Source of the DNA: a virus
IMG/VR virus record: IMGVR_UViG_3300043773_001988
Span: 1 to 38,505 of that record
Length of the DNA: 38,505 nucleotides
Direction: 5' to 3' (one strand)
Part shown: in pieces, positions 30,152 to 37,880 of the stretch
Layout of the letters: each line of letters begins with the position of its first letter
Position numbering within the stretch: position 1 is the stretch's first letter
Notes under the pieces: generated by a model
What the model was told of the DNA's origin: nothing
What the model saw: only the letters and a program-made list of their open reading frames with translations
Databases searched by the model: none
Position numbers and translations under genes: made by a program

Positions 30152-31212
30152 TCCCGGCCGCCTACTACGTTTCCGAGGAGCAGTACGCACGCGAGGTGAC
30201 GGCGCTCGCGAACTCCGTCTGGACTCCGGTCTGCATGGCGAACGAGATTGCCGGAGACGGCGACTACGTCGTCCGCGGGAAAGTCATCGTCCAGAACGTC
30301 GGCGGCGAACTGAAGGCGTTCTTGAACGTGTGCCCGCACCGTCTCAACAGGCTGGTCTCGAAGCCCTGCGGAACCGGCCCGCTTGTCTGCGGCTACCACG
30401 GCTGGGAGTTCGGGCCGGACGGCCTCCCGTGCCGGGTGCCGAAGCGGCCCAGTTTCGACGGCGTGAACCTCGCAGAGCACGGACTCGCCGTGTACGAGGC
30501 GGCACGGTGCGGCAACCTCGTGTTCGTCTGCCGCACGAAGGCGATCGAACTGGAGGCGTGGCTCGGAAATGCTTGGGGGACGATCGCCGCGATGACCGAC
30601 GCCTGCGGCGAGAAACTCGACACAAACCGCATCTGGATGCGGTGCAATTGGAAGATCGCCGTCGAGAACACGCTCGAGGCGTACCACGTCGGCCACGTCC
30701 ACCCGGAGACGTTCCACCGACTCGGGGCGAACGGCGGCGAGTTCTCCTTCGCCGGCCCGCACTCGTCGTGGTCGACGCCCCTGTCGGCGAAGACGACGGC
30801 GTGGCTCGAATCGATGGAAGACGTGTTCGCCTCGCGGCCGTACAAACCGGCAGGCTACGTCCATCAACTGGTCTTCCCGCACTGCACGATCGCGAGCGCG
30901 GCAGGCATGAGCGTATCGGTCCAGTTCTTCGCCCCGGCCGGCGTCGGCGAAACGGAGTTCACGTCGCTGGTCTACGCGACGAAGGTCTGCGACCTCCCGC
31001 CGGCACAGGCGGAACGCCGCGAGGTGTTCAACAAGTCGGTCGTGGACTTCAACCGGGCCGTGTTCGCCGAGGACGCCGCAGTTTGCGAGAGCGTCCACGC
31101 CGGTGCCTGCGACGCCGCTGGTTCGGGCGTGGAAGCGATCCTGTCAGAGGACGAGGAGCGTGTCGGGCATCACATCAGCGCACTCCTGATGGCGTGCGAC
31201 GGTCTTTCGTGA
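30148..31212 (+). CDS. Rieske non-haem iron oxygenase
   Basis: 354 residues, normal for an oxygenase alpha subunit. The [2Fe-2S] Rieske site is C62-P-H64 and C81-G-Y-H84, 16 residues between. The mononuclear iron site is in NWKIAVENTLEAYHVGHVHP, with H180 and H185 at the usual spacing and E177 in the bridging position; an E-D-A-A-V-C-E segment near the C-terminus offers the acidic third ligand. Such enzymes hydroxylate, demethylate or desaturate. No ferredoxin or reductase gene is here, so host electron carriers would be needed. Substrate unknown; the acyl-ACP product or the sugar are the candidates. Confidence 0.9.
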   Translation: MIPAAYYVSEEQYAREVTALANSVWTPVCMANEIAGDGDYVVRGKVIVQNVGGELKAFLNVCPHRLNRLVSKPCGTGPLVCGYHGWEFGPDGLPCRVPKRPSFDGVNLAEHGLAVYEAARCGNLVFVCRTKAIELEAWLGNAWGTIAAMTDACGEKLDTNRIWMRCNWKIAVENTLEAYHVGHVHPETFHRLGANGGEFSFAGPHSSWSTPLSAKTTAWLESMEDVFASRPYKPAGYVHQLVFPHCTIASAAGMSVSVQFFAPAGVGETEFTSLVYATKVCDLPPAQAERREVFNKSVVDFNRAVFAEDAAVCESVHAGACDAAGSGVEAILSEDEERVGHHISALLMACDGLS

Positions 31213-31220
31213 GGTGCAGC

Positions 31221-31481
31221 ATGGACGAGAAGCAGTTGTCAGCGGATGACCTGATCGAACGAGTCGCGTCCCGCGTGGACACGACGCCGCACGTCAAGCC
31301 GTGGTGGCAGCGGCTCACGCCGGAGCAGGCGGAGCAGGTTCTGCCGCTCCGCGAGGCGTACTTTGCGGGCCGGTTCGGCAAGAGGGAGATCACGGCGTGC
31401 CGGGCGATCTCGGCGACGCTGGGCGAACTGGGAATCACGATCGGACCGCAAGGAGTGAAGGCATGGCTCAGGAGGACTTGA
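31221..31481 (+). CDS. Small HTH-like hypothetical protein
   Basis: 86 residues. The second half, FGKREITACRAISATLGELG then GPQGVKAWLRR, looks like a helix-turn-helix, with K-A-W-L-R at the recognition end. It may be a DNA-binding regulator or packaging accessory. Starts 8 bases after the Rieske gene and overlaps the phosphoesterase start by 19 bases. No family named with confidence. Confidence 0.6.
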   Translation: MDEKQLSADDLIERVASRVDTTPHVKPWWQRLTPEQAEQVLPLREAYFAGRFGKREITACRAISATLGELGITIGPQGVKAWLRRT

Positions 31482-32635
31482 TCGCCAAGGTCGCGGCCAA
31501 ACTGCCACAGCCTGAACCCGCCCCTGACGCGGAGCAGGTCACGACCAAGCGCGAAGGCGACGTGCTCGAGGCCCGCAGTACGAGCCGCCGCATCAAGACG
31601 GTCGAAGACCTGCTCAGGCACATTGAGGCTGACTTGGAACGCTATGAGGTGGCGGCCTCTGAGGCCACCAAGTGGGAGTGCGCGTCAAGCGATGGAAAGG
31701 GCGGGACGACCGTCACGGAATTGCACCGCGTCTTCGTCCGGCTGAAGCCGAAGGCGGGGCCGACGACACGCGAGGTCGTGGAGGCGATGATCGCGGGGGC
31801 CGTCGGCCTCAAGCAGAGGCCGGTGAGCAGGCACAAGAAGCCGAAGGGCGAACTGTGGCAGGTCATCGTCGTGGCGGACGTCCATGTAGGCAAGTATGCG
31901 TGGAGCAAGACAACCGGCCACGGTGACTACGATCTCGACATCGCCGACCGCGTCATCCGGCAGACGTCGAACGAACTGATCGCCGTCGGCAACGAGTACA
32001 AGCCTGCAAGGCGGAGCATCTTCTACCTCGGCGACCTCTTTCACTACGACTCGCCTCATGGGACCACCACCAGCGGAACGCAGTTGGAACGCGACGGCCG
32101 GCTCCAGAAGATGATCGAGGTTGGCAGCGACGCGCTTCTTTCAATTGTCGAGCAGTCCGCCGCGACGACGCCGACCGACGTTCACGTCGTGAACGGGAAC
32201 CATGACGAGACACTGAGTTGGTGCTTTCAACGCATCCTGTTCGAGCGGTTCCGAAACGACCAGCGCGTCGCCGTGAGCATGAAGTTCACCGGCCGGCAGT
32301 ACGTCACACACGGGGCGAACCTGCTCGGCATCGCCCACGGCCACCGGGCGAAGCGGAAGTTGCCGCAGATCATGGCGATCGAGGCCGCCGGCGACTGGGC
32401 GAGGTGCCCGTATCGCGAGTACCACACCGGCCACTTTCACTCGCAGGCCGCGGAGTGGCAGCGGCCGATCGAGACGATCGAGTCGGTCATCGTCCGAACC
32501 GCTCCCAGCGTCGGGGCAACTGACGATTGGCACTCTGAGCACGGGTTCATCGGCGCCCGCCGGGCGATGGAGACGTTCCTCTACCGCCCAGAAGGCGGCC
32601 TGACGGCCATGCACGTCGCCGGGGTGAAGCCATGA
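31463..32635 (+). CDS. Metallophosphoesterase
   Basis: 390 residues. The calcineurin-like motifs are all present: VVADVHVGK (D139, H141), YLGDLFHYD (D191), VVNGNHDE (N246, H247, D248), GIAHGHRAKRK, and YHTGHFHS, the two late His sites. The first 130 residues are a helical, variable extension. Members act as nucleases, phosphatases or phosphodiesterases; in phages they often accompany DNA metabolism genes. ATG 31463 is supported by AAGGAG at 31450-31455. The stop overlaps the kinase start (ATGA). Confidence 0.9.
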   Translation: MAQEDLIAKVAAKLPQPEPAPDAEQVTTKREGDVLEARSTSRRIKTVEDLLRHIEADLERYEVAASEATKWECASSDGKGGTTVTELHRVFVRLKPKAGPTTREVVEAMIAGAVGLKQRPVSRHKKPKGELWQVIVVADVHVGKYAWSKTTGHGDYDLDIADRVIRQTSNELIAVGNEYKPARRSIFYLGDLFHYDSPHGTTTSGTQLERDGRLQKMIEVGSDALLSIVEQSAATTPTDVHVVNGNHDETLSWCFQRILFERFRNDQRVAVSMKFTGRQYVTHGANLLGIAHGHRAKRKLPQIMAIEAAGDWARCPYREYHTGHFHSQAAEWQRPIETIESVIVRTAPSVGATDDWHSEHGFIGARRAMETFLYRPEGGLTAMHVAGVKP

Positions 32636-33183
32636 TAATCGGCCTCTGCGGCGCCGCCGGGTGCGGCAAGAACACGGTGGCGGAGATGCTGGCGGCACGG
32701 CACGGCGCCGGCGTCTTCGCGTTCGCTGACCCTTTGTACGCTGCGATCTCGGCGATCACGGGGATGTCGATCGCGGATTTGCAGGATCGCCGGCACAAGG
32801 AACGCGACCTGCCGTGGCTGCCGGCCAGCCCGCGGCGGCTCCTCCAGACCATCGGCACCGAGTGGGGCAGGGAGACGATCCACCCGGAAATCTGGGTCAT
32901 GGCAACGATGAAGCGGATCGAGGACTCCGAGGCGGCGCTCGCTGTGATCACGGACGTCCGGTTCGACAACGAGGCCGAGGCGATCCATGCCCGCGGCGGG
33001 TACGTCTGGCGGGTCGTCCGGCCCGGTGCTGGATTGGCAGGGTCTGCCGGGTCGCACTCAAGCGAGCGTGGCATCGAGGCCAGCCTCGTGGACGACGAGG
33101 TGCTCAACGACGGGGATTTGTCGGTCCTCGCTGGCCGCGTGGATGCTGCGTGGTCAAGGCTTCAAAACGATACAATGAAATAA
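32632..33183 (+). CDS. Deoxynucleoside monophosphate kinase-like
   Basis: 183 residues. P-loop G-A-A-G-C-G-K-N-T (residues 7-15) at the N-terminus, FAFADPLYAAI, then RRLLQTIGTEWGRETIHPEIW, and AVITDVRFDNEAEAIHARGG, all characteristic of phage dNMP kinases (T4 gp1-like). It would phosphorylate dNMPs for phage DNA synthesis. Placing a nucleotide gene among fibre and glycan genes is unusual in layout but not rare in phages. Followed by a hairpin. Confidence 0.87.
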   Translation: MIIGLCGAAGCGKNTVAEMLAARHGAGVFAFADPLYAAISAITGMSIADLQDRRHKERDLPWLPASPRRLLQTIGTEWGRETIHPEIWVMATMKRIEDSEAALAVITDVRFDNEAEAIHARGGYVWRVVRPGAGLAGSAGSHSSERGIEASLVDDEVLNDGDLSVLAGRVDAAWSRLQNDTMK

Positions 33184-33208
33184 CGCCGCATTCTGCCTTT
33201 TGCGGCGT
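33183..33208 (+). terminator. Hairpin after dNMP kinase, possible terminator
   Basis: ACGCCGCA (33183-33190) and TGCGGCGT (33201-33208) form a perfect 8-bp stem with a 10-base loop, starting on the last base of the TAA stop. The T-run lies in the loop, not after the stem, so a standard rho-independent terminator is doubtful. It could be a partial terminator or RNA processing site marking the end of the cassette unit before the second fibre module. Confidence 0.4.
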
Positions 33209-33221
33209 CACGAGGCGTCCC

Positions 33222-33494
33222 GTGAGCGGCGAAGAAATGAACGACGTCTTGAAGACCGTCCTCGAACGGTACGGCCTTCCGACCCTGCTTTGCGTGGCAG
33301 GGGGCTACTTCCTTCGCACTGACGTCCTCCTGCCGCTCGTGGAGCAGCACTCCGCGTTCCTGAAGACCATCTCAGAGTCGCAGAAGGACATCGCCAGTGC
33401 GATCGAGGAGCAGACCCGGCTCCTATACGCCCTCCAGCCAAAGGCCGCTGAAGAGGCGAGGCAATACAAGGTCTCCGTGGAGCAGCCGCGGTGA
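33222..33494 (+). CDS. Small membrane protein, holin-like candidate
   Basis: 90 residues from GTG 33222 (ATG 33237 is an alternative start). One hydrophobic segment at about residues 18-36 (GLPTLLCVAGGYFLRTDVL) followed by a charged helix likely to be coiled coil (SESQKDIASAIEEQTRLL). One-pass proteins with this form are often holins, antiholins or spanin-like parts. No endolysin gene is next to it, so the role is open. Its stop overlaps the next start (GTGA). Confidence 0.55.
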   Translation: MSGEEMNDVLKTVLERYGLPTLLCVAGGYFLRTDVLLPLVEQHSAFLKTISESQKDIASAIEEQTRLLYALQPKAAEEARQYKVSVEQPR

Positions 33495-33814
33495 GCAATA
33501 CCTACAGCCAACTGCCGGGGCCGCTGAACCTCTCGCTCCGGCGGGGGGACCAATTTGGCACGACCATTGACTTCGACATTGATATGTCCGGGTACACGGT
33601 GTCGTCGTCGATCGTGTCGCCGATCACGGGGAACTCGGTCGGCACGATCACCTCGACGATCACGAACGCCTCGACGGGAGTCGTGTCCGTCGCGATGACG
33701 GAGGCACAGACCGAGGCACTCCAGCCCGGCACGTACTCGTGGCGGCTCGAGTGGATCGCCCCGGGCGACGTGAAGCGGACGGCACTTTCGGGCTTCGTCG
33801 AGGTGGCAAGGTGA
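33491..33814 (+). CDS. BppU-like fibre-module protein, copy 2
   Basis: 107 residues from GTG 33491. Paralogue of the gene at 22301: Y-S-Q-L-P-G-P-L, G-D-Q-F, D-F-D-I-D-M-S-G-Y-T, and YSWRLEWIAPGDVKRTALSG. It is 15 residues shorter, mostly in the middle. Likely part of the fibre attachment structure. It starts the second fibre module and overlaps the next gene by GTGA. Confidence 0.65.
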   Translation: MSNTYSQLPGPLNLSLRRGDQFGTTIDFDIDMSGYTVSSSIVSPITGNSVGTITSTITNASTGVVSVAMTEAQTEALQPGTYSWRLEWIAPGDVKRTALSGFVEVAR

Positions 33815-34152
33815 GCATCACTGCCAGCGTCACGGGAACGCGGATTTCGGCGACCGTCAGCGGCGCCGGCGTCTCGGCGACCGTCGGCAGCGGAGCCGTC
33901 GCGGCAGCGGTCACCGGCGGCATCGGGCCGCAGGGGCCGTCCGGCGACATCGGGGCGACTGGAGGCGCCACGGCACTGAGCCAACTTACGGACGTTCAGA
34001 TCGACTCGCCCGCCGACGGCGACGTGCTGCGGTACTCAAACGGCAAATTTCGCGACTTCGCTGAATCGAACCTAGTGGATGGAGGTAACTTCGCATGGCT
34101 CGCATTCGTATCCGCCGCAGCACAGGCTCTAGCGCTCCTGAGTCACTGCTGA
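33811..34152 (+). CDS. Fibre N-terminal attachment-like protein
   Basis: 113 residues from GTG 33811. MSITASVTGTRISATVSGAG parallels the first residues of the 753-residue fibre at 22666, then a short collagen-like GGIGPQGPSGDIGATGG and a T-D-V-Q-I-D-S-P-A-D-G-D-V-L-R-Y segment common in fibre heads. Here the fibre head is a separate short protein. The last 19 codons overlap the next gene in another frame, and the Shine-Dalgarno of that gene (GGAGGT 34081-34086) lies inside this one. Confidence 0.6.
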   Translation: MSITASVTGTRISATVSGAGVSATVGSGAVAAAVTGGIGPQGPSGDIGATGGATALSQLTDVQIDSPADGDVLRYSNGKFRDFAESNLVDGGNFAWLAFVSAAAQALALLSHC

Positions 34153-35522
34153 ATGCGGAACTGGCCTATGCGGAAGCAGCCGGCACGGGCGGTGCCGGCA
34201 CGCTCTACATCGGCACCGGCTCGAGCGGAACGAACGCCGCGAACGTCGTCGCGATCGGCGGCGGCGGCGCGTTCATCTCGATCGTCACCGTCCGCGAGGC
34301 CAACAAGGTGCTCGCCGGGCCGACGACCGGAGCGAATGCTGCTCCGACGTTTCGGCTCCTCGTGGCCGACGACATTCCGTCACTGACCAGCGTCAAGATC
34401 ACAGACTTCACGACCGCCGCGGCACTTGTCGGCCCGGTCTCCAGCGTCAATGGGAAGACCGGGACGGTCAGTCTGACGTCTGTAGACGTTTCAGCCGCGT
34501 CCGCCGTCCACACTCACGTTGCCGCGAACGTGACCGACTTCGCGACCGAGGCCGCCAAGTACGGCCCGGTATCAAGCGTCAACGGAAAAGTCGGCACCGT
34601 CAGCCTGACGTCGGTCGATGTTTCCGCCGCGTCCGCCGTCCACACGCACGTTGCCGCAAACGTGACCGACCTCGAGACCACGGTCAAGGCGTACAGCCTG
34701 ACTTCGTTCGCGGCGCCGACGGCGTCGCTGACGATGAACAGCCAGAAGATCACGAACCTCGCGGCCCCGACAGATGCAAACGACGCCGCGAGGAAGGCGG
34801 ACGTTGATGCTGCAAGGAACGGCCTCGACGTCAAGCAGTCGGTGCGTGCCGCGACCACGGCGAACATCGACCTGTCGAGCGCACTTGAGAACGGCGATGC
34901 GATCGACGGCGTGACGCTCGTCACGGGCGACCGGGTGCTCGTCAAAAATCAGGACACGGCCTCGCAAAACGGCATCTACGTCGTGCAGGCGTCCGGGGCG
35001 GCGGTGCGGGCCACCGACTTCGACGCTGACGCCGAGGTGACGCCGGGCGCGTTCACATTCGTCGAGGAAGGCACAACGAACGCGGACACGGGCTGGGTGC
35101 TGACCACAAACGGCTCCATCACGGTCGGCACGACGTCGCTGGCGTTTGCCCAGTTCTCCGGCGCAGGAAACATCACGGCCGGAGACGGCCTGACAAAGGA
35201 CGGGAACACGATCAACGCCGTCGGCACGGCGGATCGGATCAGCGTTGCCGCCGACTCCATCGACATCTCGACGGCCTACGCCGGCCAGACGTCGATCACG
35301 ACGCTCGGAACGGTAACGACAGGAACATGGTCGGCGACGGCGATCGGGCCGACAAAGGGCGGCACGGGACTCACGACCGTCCCGAAGGGGAGCGTCCTCG
35401 GGTCGAACACGCTCGACACGGTCACGGCGGTGCAGGGCGGCACGACCGACGGCATCCTGACCTACTCGGCGTCAGGCACGTCGGTGGCGTTCCTTGAGAC
35501 TCTCGATGGAGGGTCTTTTTAG
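34095..35522 (+). CDS. Tail fibre protein
   Basis: 475 residues. The N-terminus, IRIRRSTGSSAPESLLNAELAY-like, resembles the Mtd-type anchor domain (also at the start of the next gene). Two units of the V-S-S-V-N-G-K-x-G shaft repeat with H-T-H follow (about residues 116-200), then the widely seen fibre domain with LTMNSQKITNLAAPTDANDA and GDRVLVKNQDTASQNGIYVV, and a Gly/Thr-rich end with GTWSATAIGPTKGGTG. A strong GGAGGT lies 8 bases before ATG. Probably a trimeric fibre or a shaft partner of the S74 fibre after it. Confidence 0.85.
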   Translation: MARIRIRRSTGSSAPESLLNAELAYAEAAGTGGAGTLYIGTGSSGTNAANVVAIGGGGAFISIVTVREANKVLAGPTTGANAAPTFRLLVADDIPSLTSVKITDFTTAAALVGPVSSVNGKTGTVSLTSVDVSAASAVHTHVAANVTDFATEAAKYGPVSSVNGKVGTVSLTSVDVSAASAVHTHVAANVTDLETTVKAYSLTSFAAPTASLTMNSQKITNLAAPTDANDAARKADVDAARNGLDVKQSVRAATTANIDLSSALENGDAIDGVTLVTGDRVLVKNQDTASQNGIYVVQASGAAVRATDFDADAEVTPGAFTFVEEGTTNADTGWVLTTNGSITVGTTSLAFAQFSGAGNITAGDGLTKDGNTINAVGTADRISVAADSIDISTAYAGQTSITTLGTVTTGTWSATAIGPTKGGTGLTTVPKGSVLGSNTLDTVTAVQGGTTDGILTYSASGTSVAFLETLDGGSF

Positions 35523-37576
35523 TGCCAACGCCAGTCCAACTCAAGCGCAACGGCACGCCGGGAGCGTCGGCCCCATCGTCGCTCCTGCACGGCGAGTTGG
35601 CACTGAACTACGGAGACGCTCGCATATTCTGGCGAGACGCCTCGAACGTCATCCAGTCGTTCACGTTCCAGAGTTATGCGCTCGCCAGCCACACGCATTC
35701 GATCTCCGATGTGACCGGCTTGCAGACGGCCCTCGACGGCAAGGCGTCGTCGTCGCACACCCACGCCGCCAGCGACATCACCTCCGGCACGCTGGATATC
35801 GCCCGCATCGCCAACGACGCCGTCACGTACGCCAAGATTCAAAACGTCAGCGCCACCGACCGCCTGCTCGGTCGCTCGTCTGCGGGTGCAGGCGACGTGG
35901 AGGAGATCACCTGCACGTCGTTCGGTCGCTCGCTGATTGACGACGCCGACGCCGCGACGGCACGCACCACGCTCGGCGTGCAGCCGACGGCGAGTCCAGC
36001 GTTCACTGGCGCGGCGACGTTCGCCAACACGGGCGACGTGGTTCCGCTGACCGTGACGAACACAGGAACCGTCAACTCGTTCGTCGTCAATGACGCGAGC
36101 GGCGACTCCGACCCATTTGTGATCGATGCGGCTGGGCGCATTGCGATCGGCGCTACCGCTGCGTTTTCCGACTCGCACAAGTTCGCCATACTTGGCGGCC
36201 TACCTTCATCGGCAGGCGTGACTGCCGGATTTGTGTTGCGTGTATTGGTTCCGTCCAGCAGCACAAACAACTTCATATCTTGTTTAAGCAACATTGGAAC
36301 AGAGGCGGCTTCCTATACGGTCAACTCGCTTGAGCATTACGCGGCAGCGCAGCAGTCATTGGGCGCTGGATCGGCCATTGGGAGTCAGTACGGTTTCGTC
36401 GCGAGGGATTCACTCACTGGAGCCACAAACAATTTCGGTTTCTGGAGCAACATCGCCAGTGGAACCGGGCGGTGGAACTTCTACGCCAACGGGACGGCGC
36501 AAAACTATTTTGGCGGGCAGGTCACCGTCGCATCGCCGCTCGTCCTCACTGGCACCGTCGCAGGCAACGTGCGGCAACTGCGGATGCAGACAAGCGGCAG
36601 CACTCGCTGGGAAGTGGGTCCGGGATTCGACGCGGAGAGCGGCAGCAACGTCGGGTCCACGTTCTGGGTCACGCGATGGTCGGACGCTGGCGTGTTTCTT
36701 GGCACGCCGATCTCCATCGCACGGGCGACGGGTAACGTCACGCTAGAGAATCAACTGCTTGTATCCGCAGGCAGCGTCTCAGCGTGCAGCGTGGCAGCGT
36801 CTGGCGATCCCAATACTGGACTGTATTTCCCGGCAGCGAACGTCGCGGCGATTGTGACGGACGGCAGCGAGCGGGTGCGGGTGTCGTCGGCTGGCAACGT
36901 CACCATCGGGGAAGCCAACTCAGCAAACACGCGGCTGATGGTTGCCGGCGGGTCTTCTAACATTTCGTCTGCGCGTGCCACGTATGAAGGCACGCTGCAA
37001 ATCAACGAGAGCAGCCTGACGACTCTGGAATCAATCGGCGGGATTGAGTTCAAGACGAGCGTTTTCGGAAGCGGCTACGGCGTCAAGATTCTCGGCGCAG
37101 ACGACGGAGCGCTTATCGTTGGCAACCGCGCCAACTCTGCGACATGGTCTGAGTCGATGCGCATTACTCAGAACCGCGAAATGCTCATCGGCACCACAAC
37201 CGACAACGGTGCCTACCTCCTCCAAGTCAACTCCCAGATTTACGCCACCAACGCGACGATCGCTACGTCCGACGCACGGTTCAAGACCAATGTCGAAGCG
37301 TTGACCGACGCCACTAGCGTCATCGAATCGCTGCGGCCCGTTGCGTTCGACTTCATTCCGCAGACCGACCGCAACTTCGCCACCGAGCGTCAGGTCGGAC
37401 TGATCGCACAAGAGGCGCAGGCGGCGCTCGCAGGCACCGACTACGCCGACAGCGTGGTCGCTCAGTGTGGCGACCATCTTGGGCTGGCCTACGAGAAACT
37501 GGTGCCGGTGTTGATTAAGGCACTCCAAGAGAGCAACGCACGCATCGCCGCACTAGAGGAGAGGATCAATGGCTGA
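35522..37576 (+). CDS. Tail fibre/spike with S74 chaperone domain
   Basis: 684 residues from GTG 35522, sharing a base with the previous TAG. N-terminal anchor (PVQLKRNGTPGASAPSSLLH), a H-T-H repeat region (SHTHSISDVTGLQTALDG), FADPFVIDAAGRIAIG, then a variable middle that is AT-richer than the rest, and a C-terminal Peptidase_S74 intramolecular chaperone: S583-D584 in ATSDARFKTNVE, RPVAFDF, GLIAQEAQ, and a final coiled coil ESNARIAALEERI. By family, the chaperone drives trimerisation and cuts itself off before the Ser. Likely receptor-binding protein. Confidence 0.92.
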   Translation: MPTPVQLKRNGTPGASAPSSLLHGELALNYGDARIFWRDASNVIQSFTFQSYALASHTHSISDVTGLQTALDGKASSSHTHAASDITSGTLDIARIANDAVTYAKIQNVSATDRLLGRSSAGAGDVEEITCTSFGRSLIDDADAATARTTLGVQPTASPAFTGAATFANTGDVVPLTVTNTGTVNSFVVNDASGDSDPFVIDAAGRIAIGATAAFSDSHKFAILGGLPSSAGVTAGFVLRVLVPSSSTNNFISCLSNIGTEAASYTVNSLEHYAAAQQSLGAGSAIGSQYGFVARDSLTGATNNFGFWSNIASGTGRWNFYANGTAQNYFGGQVTVASPLVLTGTVAGNVRQLRMQTSGSTRWEVGPGFDAESGSNVGSTFWVTRWSDAGVFLGTPISIARATGNVTLENQLLVSAGSVSACSVAASGDPNTGLYFPAANVAAIVTDGSERVRVSSAGNVTIGEANSANTRLMVAGGSSNISSARATYEGTLQINESSLTTLESIGGIEFKTSVFGSGYGVKILGADDGALIVGNRANSATWSESMRITQNREMLIGTTTDNGAYLLQVNSQIYATNATIATSDARFKTNVEALTDATSVIESLRPVAFDFIPQTDRNFATERQVGLIAQEAQAALAGTDYADSVVAQCGDHLGLAYEKLVPVLIKALQESNARIAALEERING

Positions 37577-37877
37577 CATCCCCACGCTGTACTGCGCCGA
37601 GCCGCTGGACGTGCCTGCAAAACTGTTCGACAAGCTGTGGGTGCGTGAAATCGTCTTGTCCAGCGTGACAGGCGGCGAAGCCGAAGCCCGTGTGACCCTC
37701 GTCCGTTTCCGCACCACCGAGACCGGCGTCGAAGAGGCGCCAGCCGAGCCGGTGAGGCTGCACGTGCGCGACCTGCTCGCGGGAGCGGAGGCCGACGCTG
37801 ACCTCGCGGCGGCGGTGGGGGCGCTCATGCAGTACGTCGCGAAGGTCGGCATGGCAGAGGGCGTGGTTGCTGGGTGA
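37569..37877 (+). CDS. Hypothetical protein after fibre
   Basis: 102 residues, overlapping the S74 fibre end by 8 bases. MADIPTLYCAEPLDVPAKLF, then WVREIVLSSVTGGEAEARVT and a final helix AAVGALMQYVAKVGMAEG. No motif that I recognise. Small genes right after a fibre are often fibre assembly partners, which is only a suggestion from position. Confidence 0.55.
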   Translation: MADIPTLYCAEPLDVPAKLFDKLWVREIVLSSVTGGEAEARVTLVRFRTTETGVEEAPAEPVRLHVRDLLAGAEADADLAAAVGALMQYVAKVGMAEGVVAG

Positions 37878-37880
37878 CGA

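Noticed and set aside
26426-31212. Bacterial contamination or chimeric assembly as the source of the acyl genes
   Set aside because: Stop/start overlaps run continuously within the cassette, flanking genes are of phage type on both sides, and composition and strand match the phage. Read mapping would still be the decisive test.
35522-37576. Diversity-generating retroelement, suggested by the Mtd-like anchor
   Set aside because: No reverse transcriptase and no template/variable repeat pair seen in the window.
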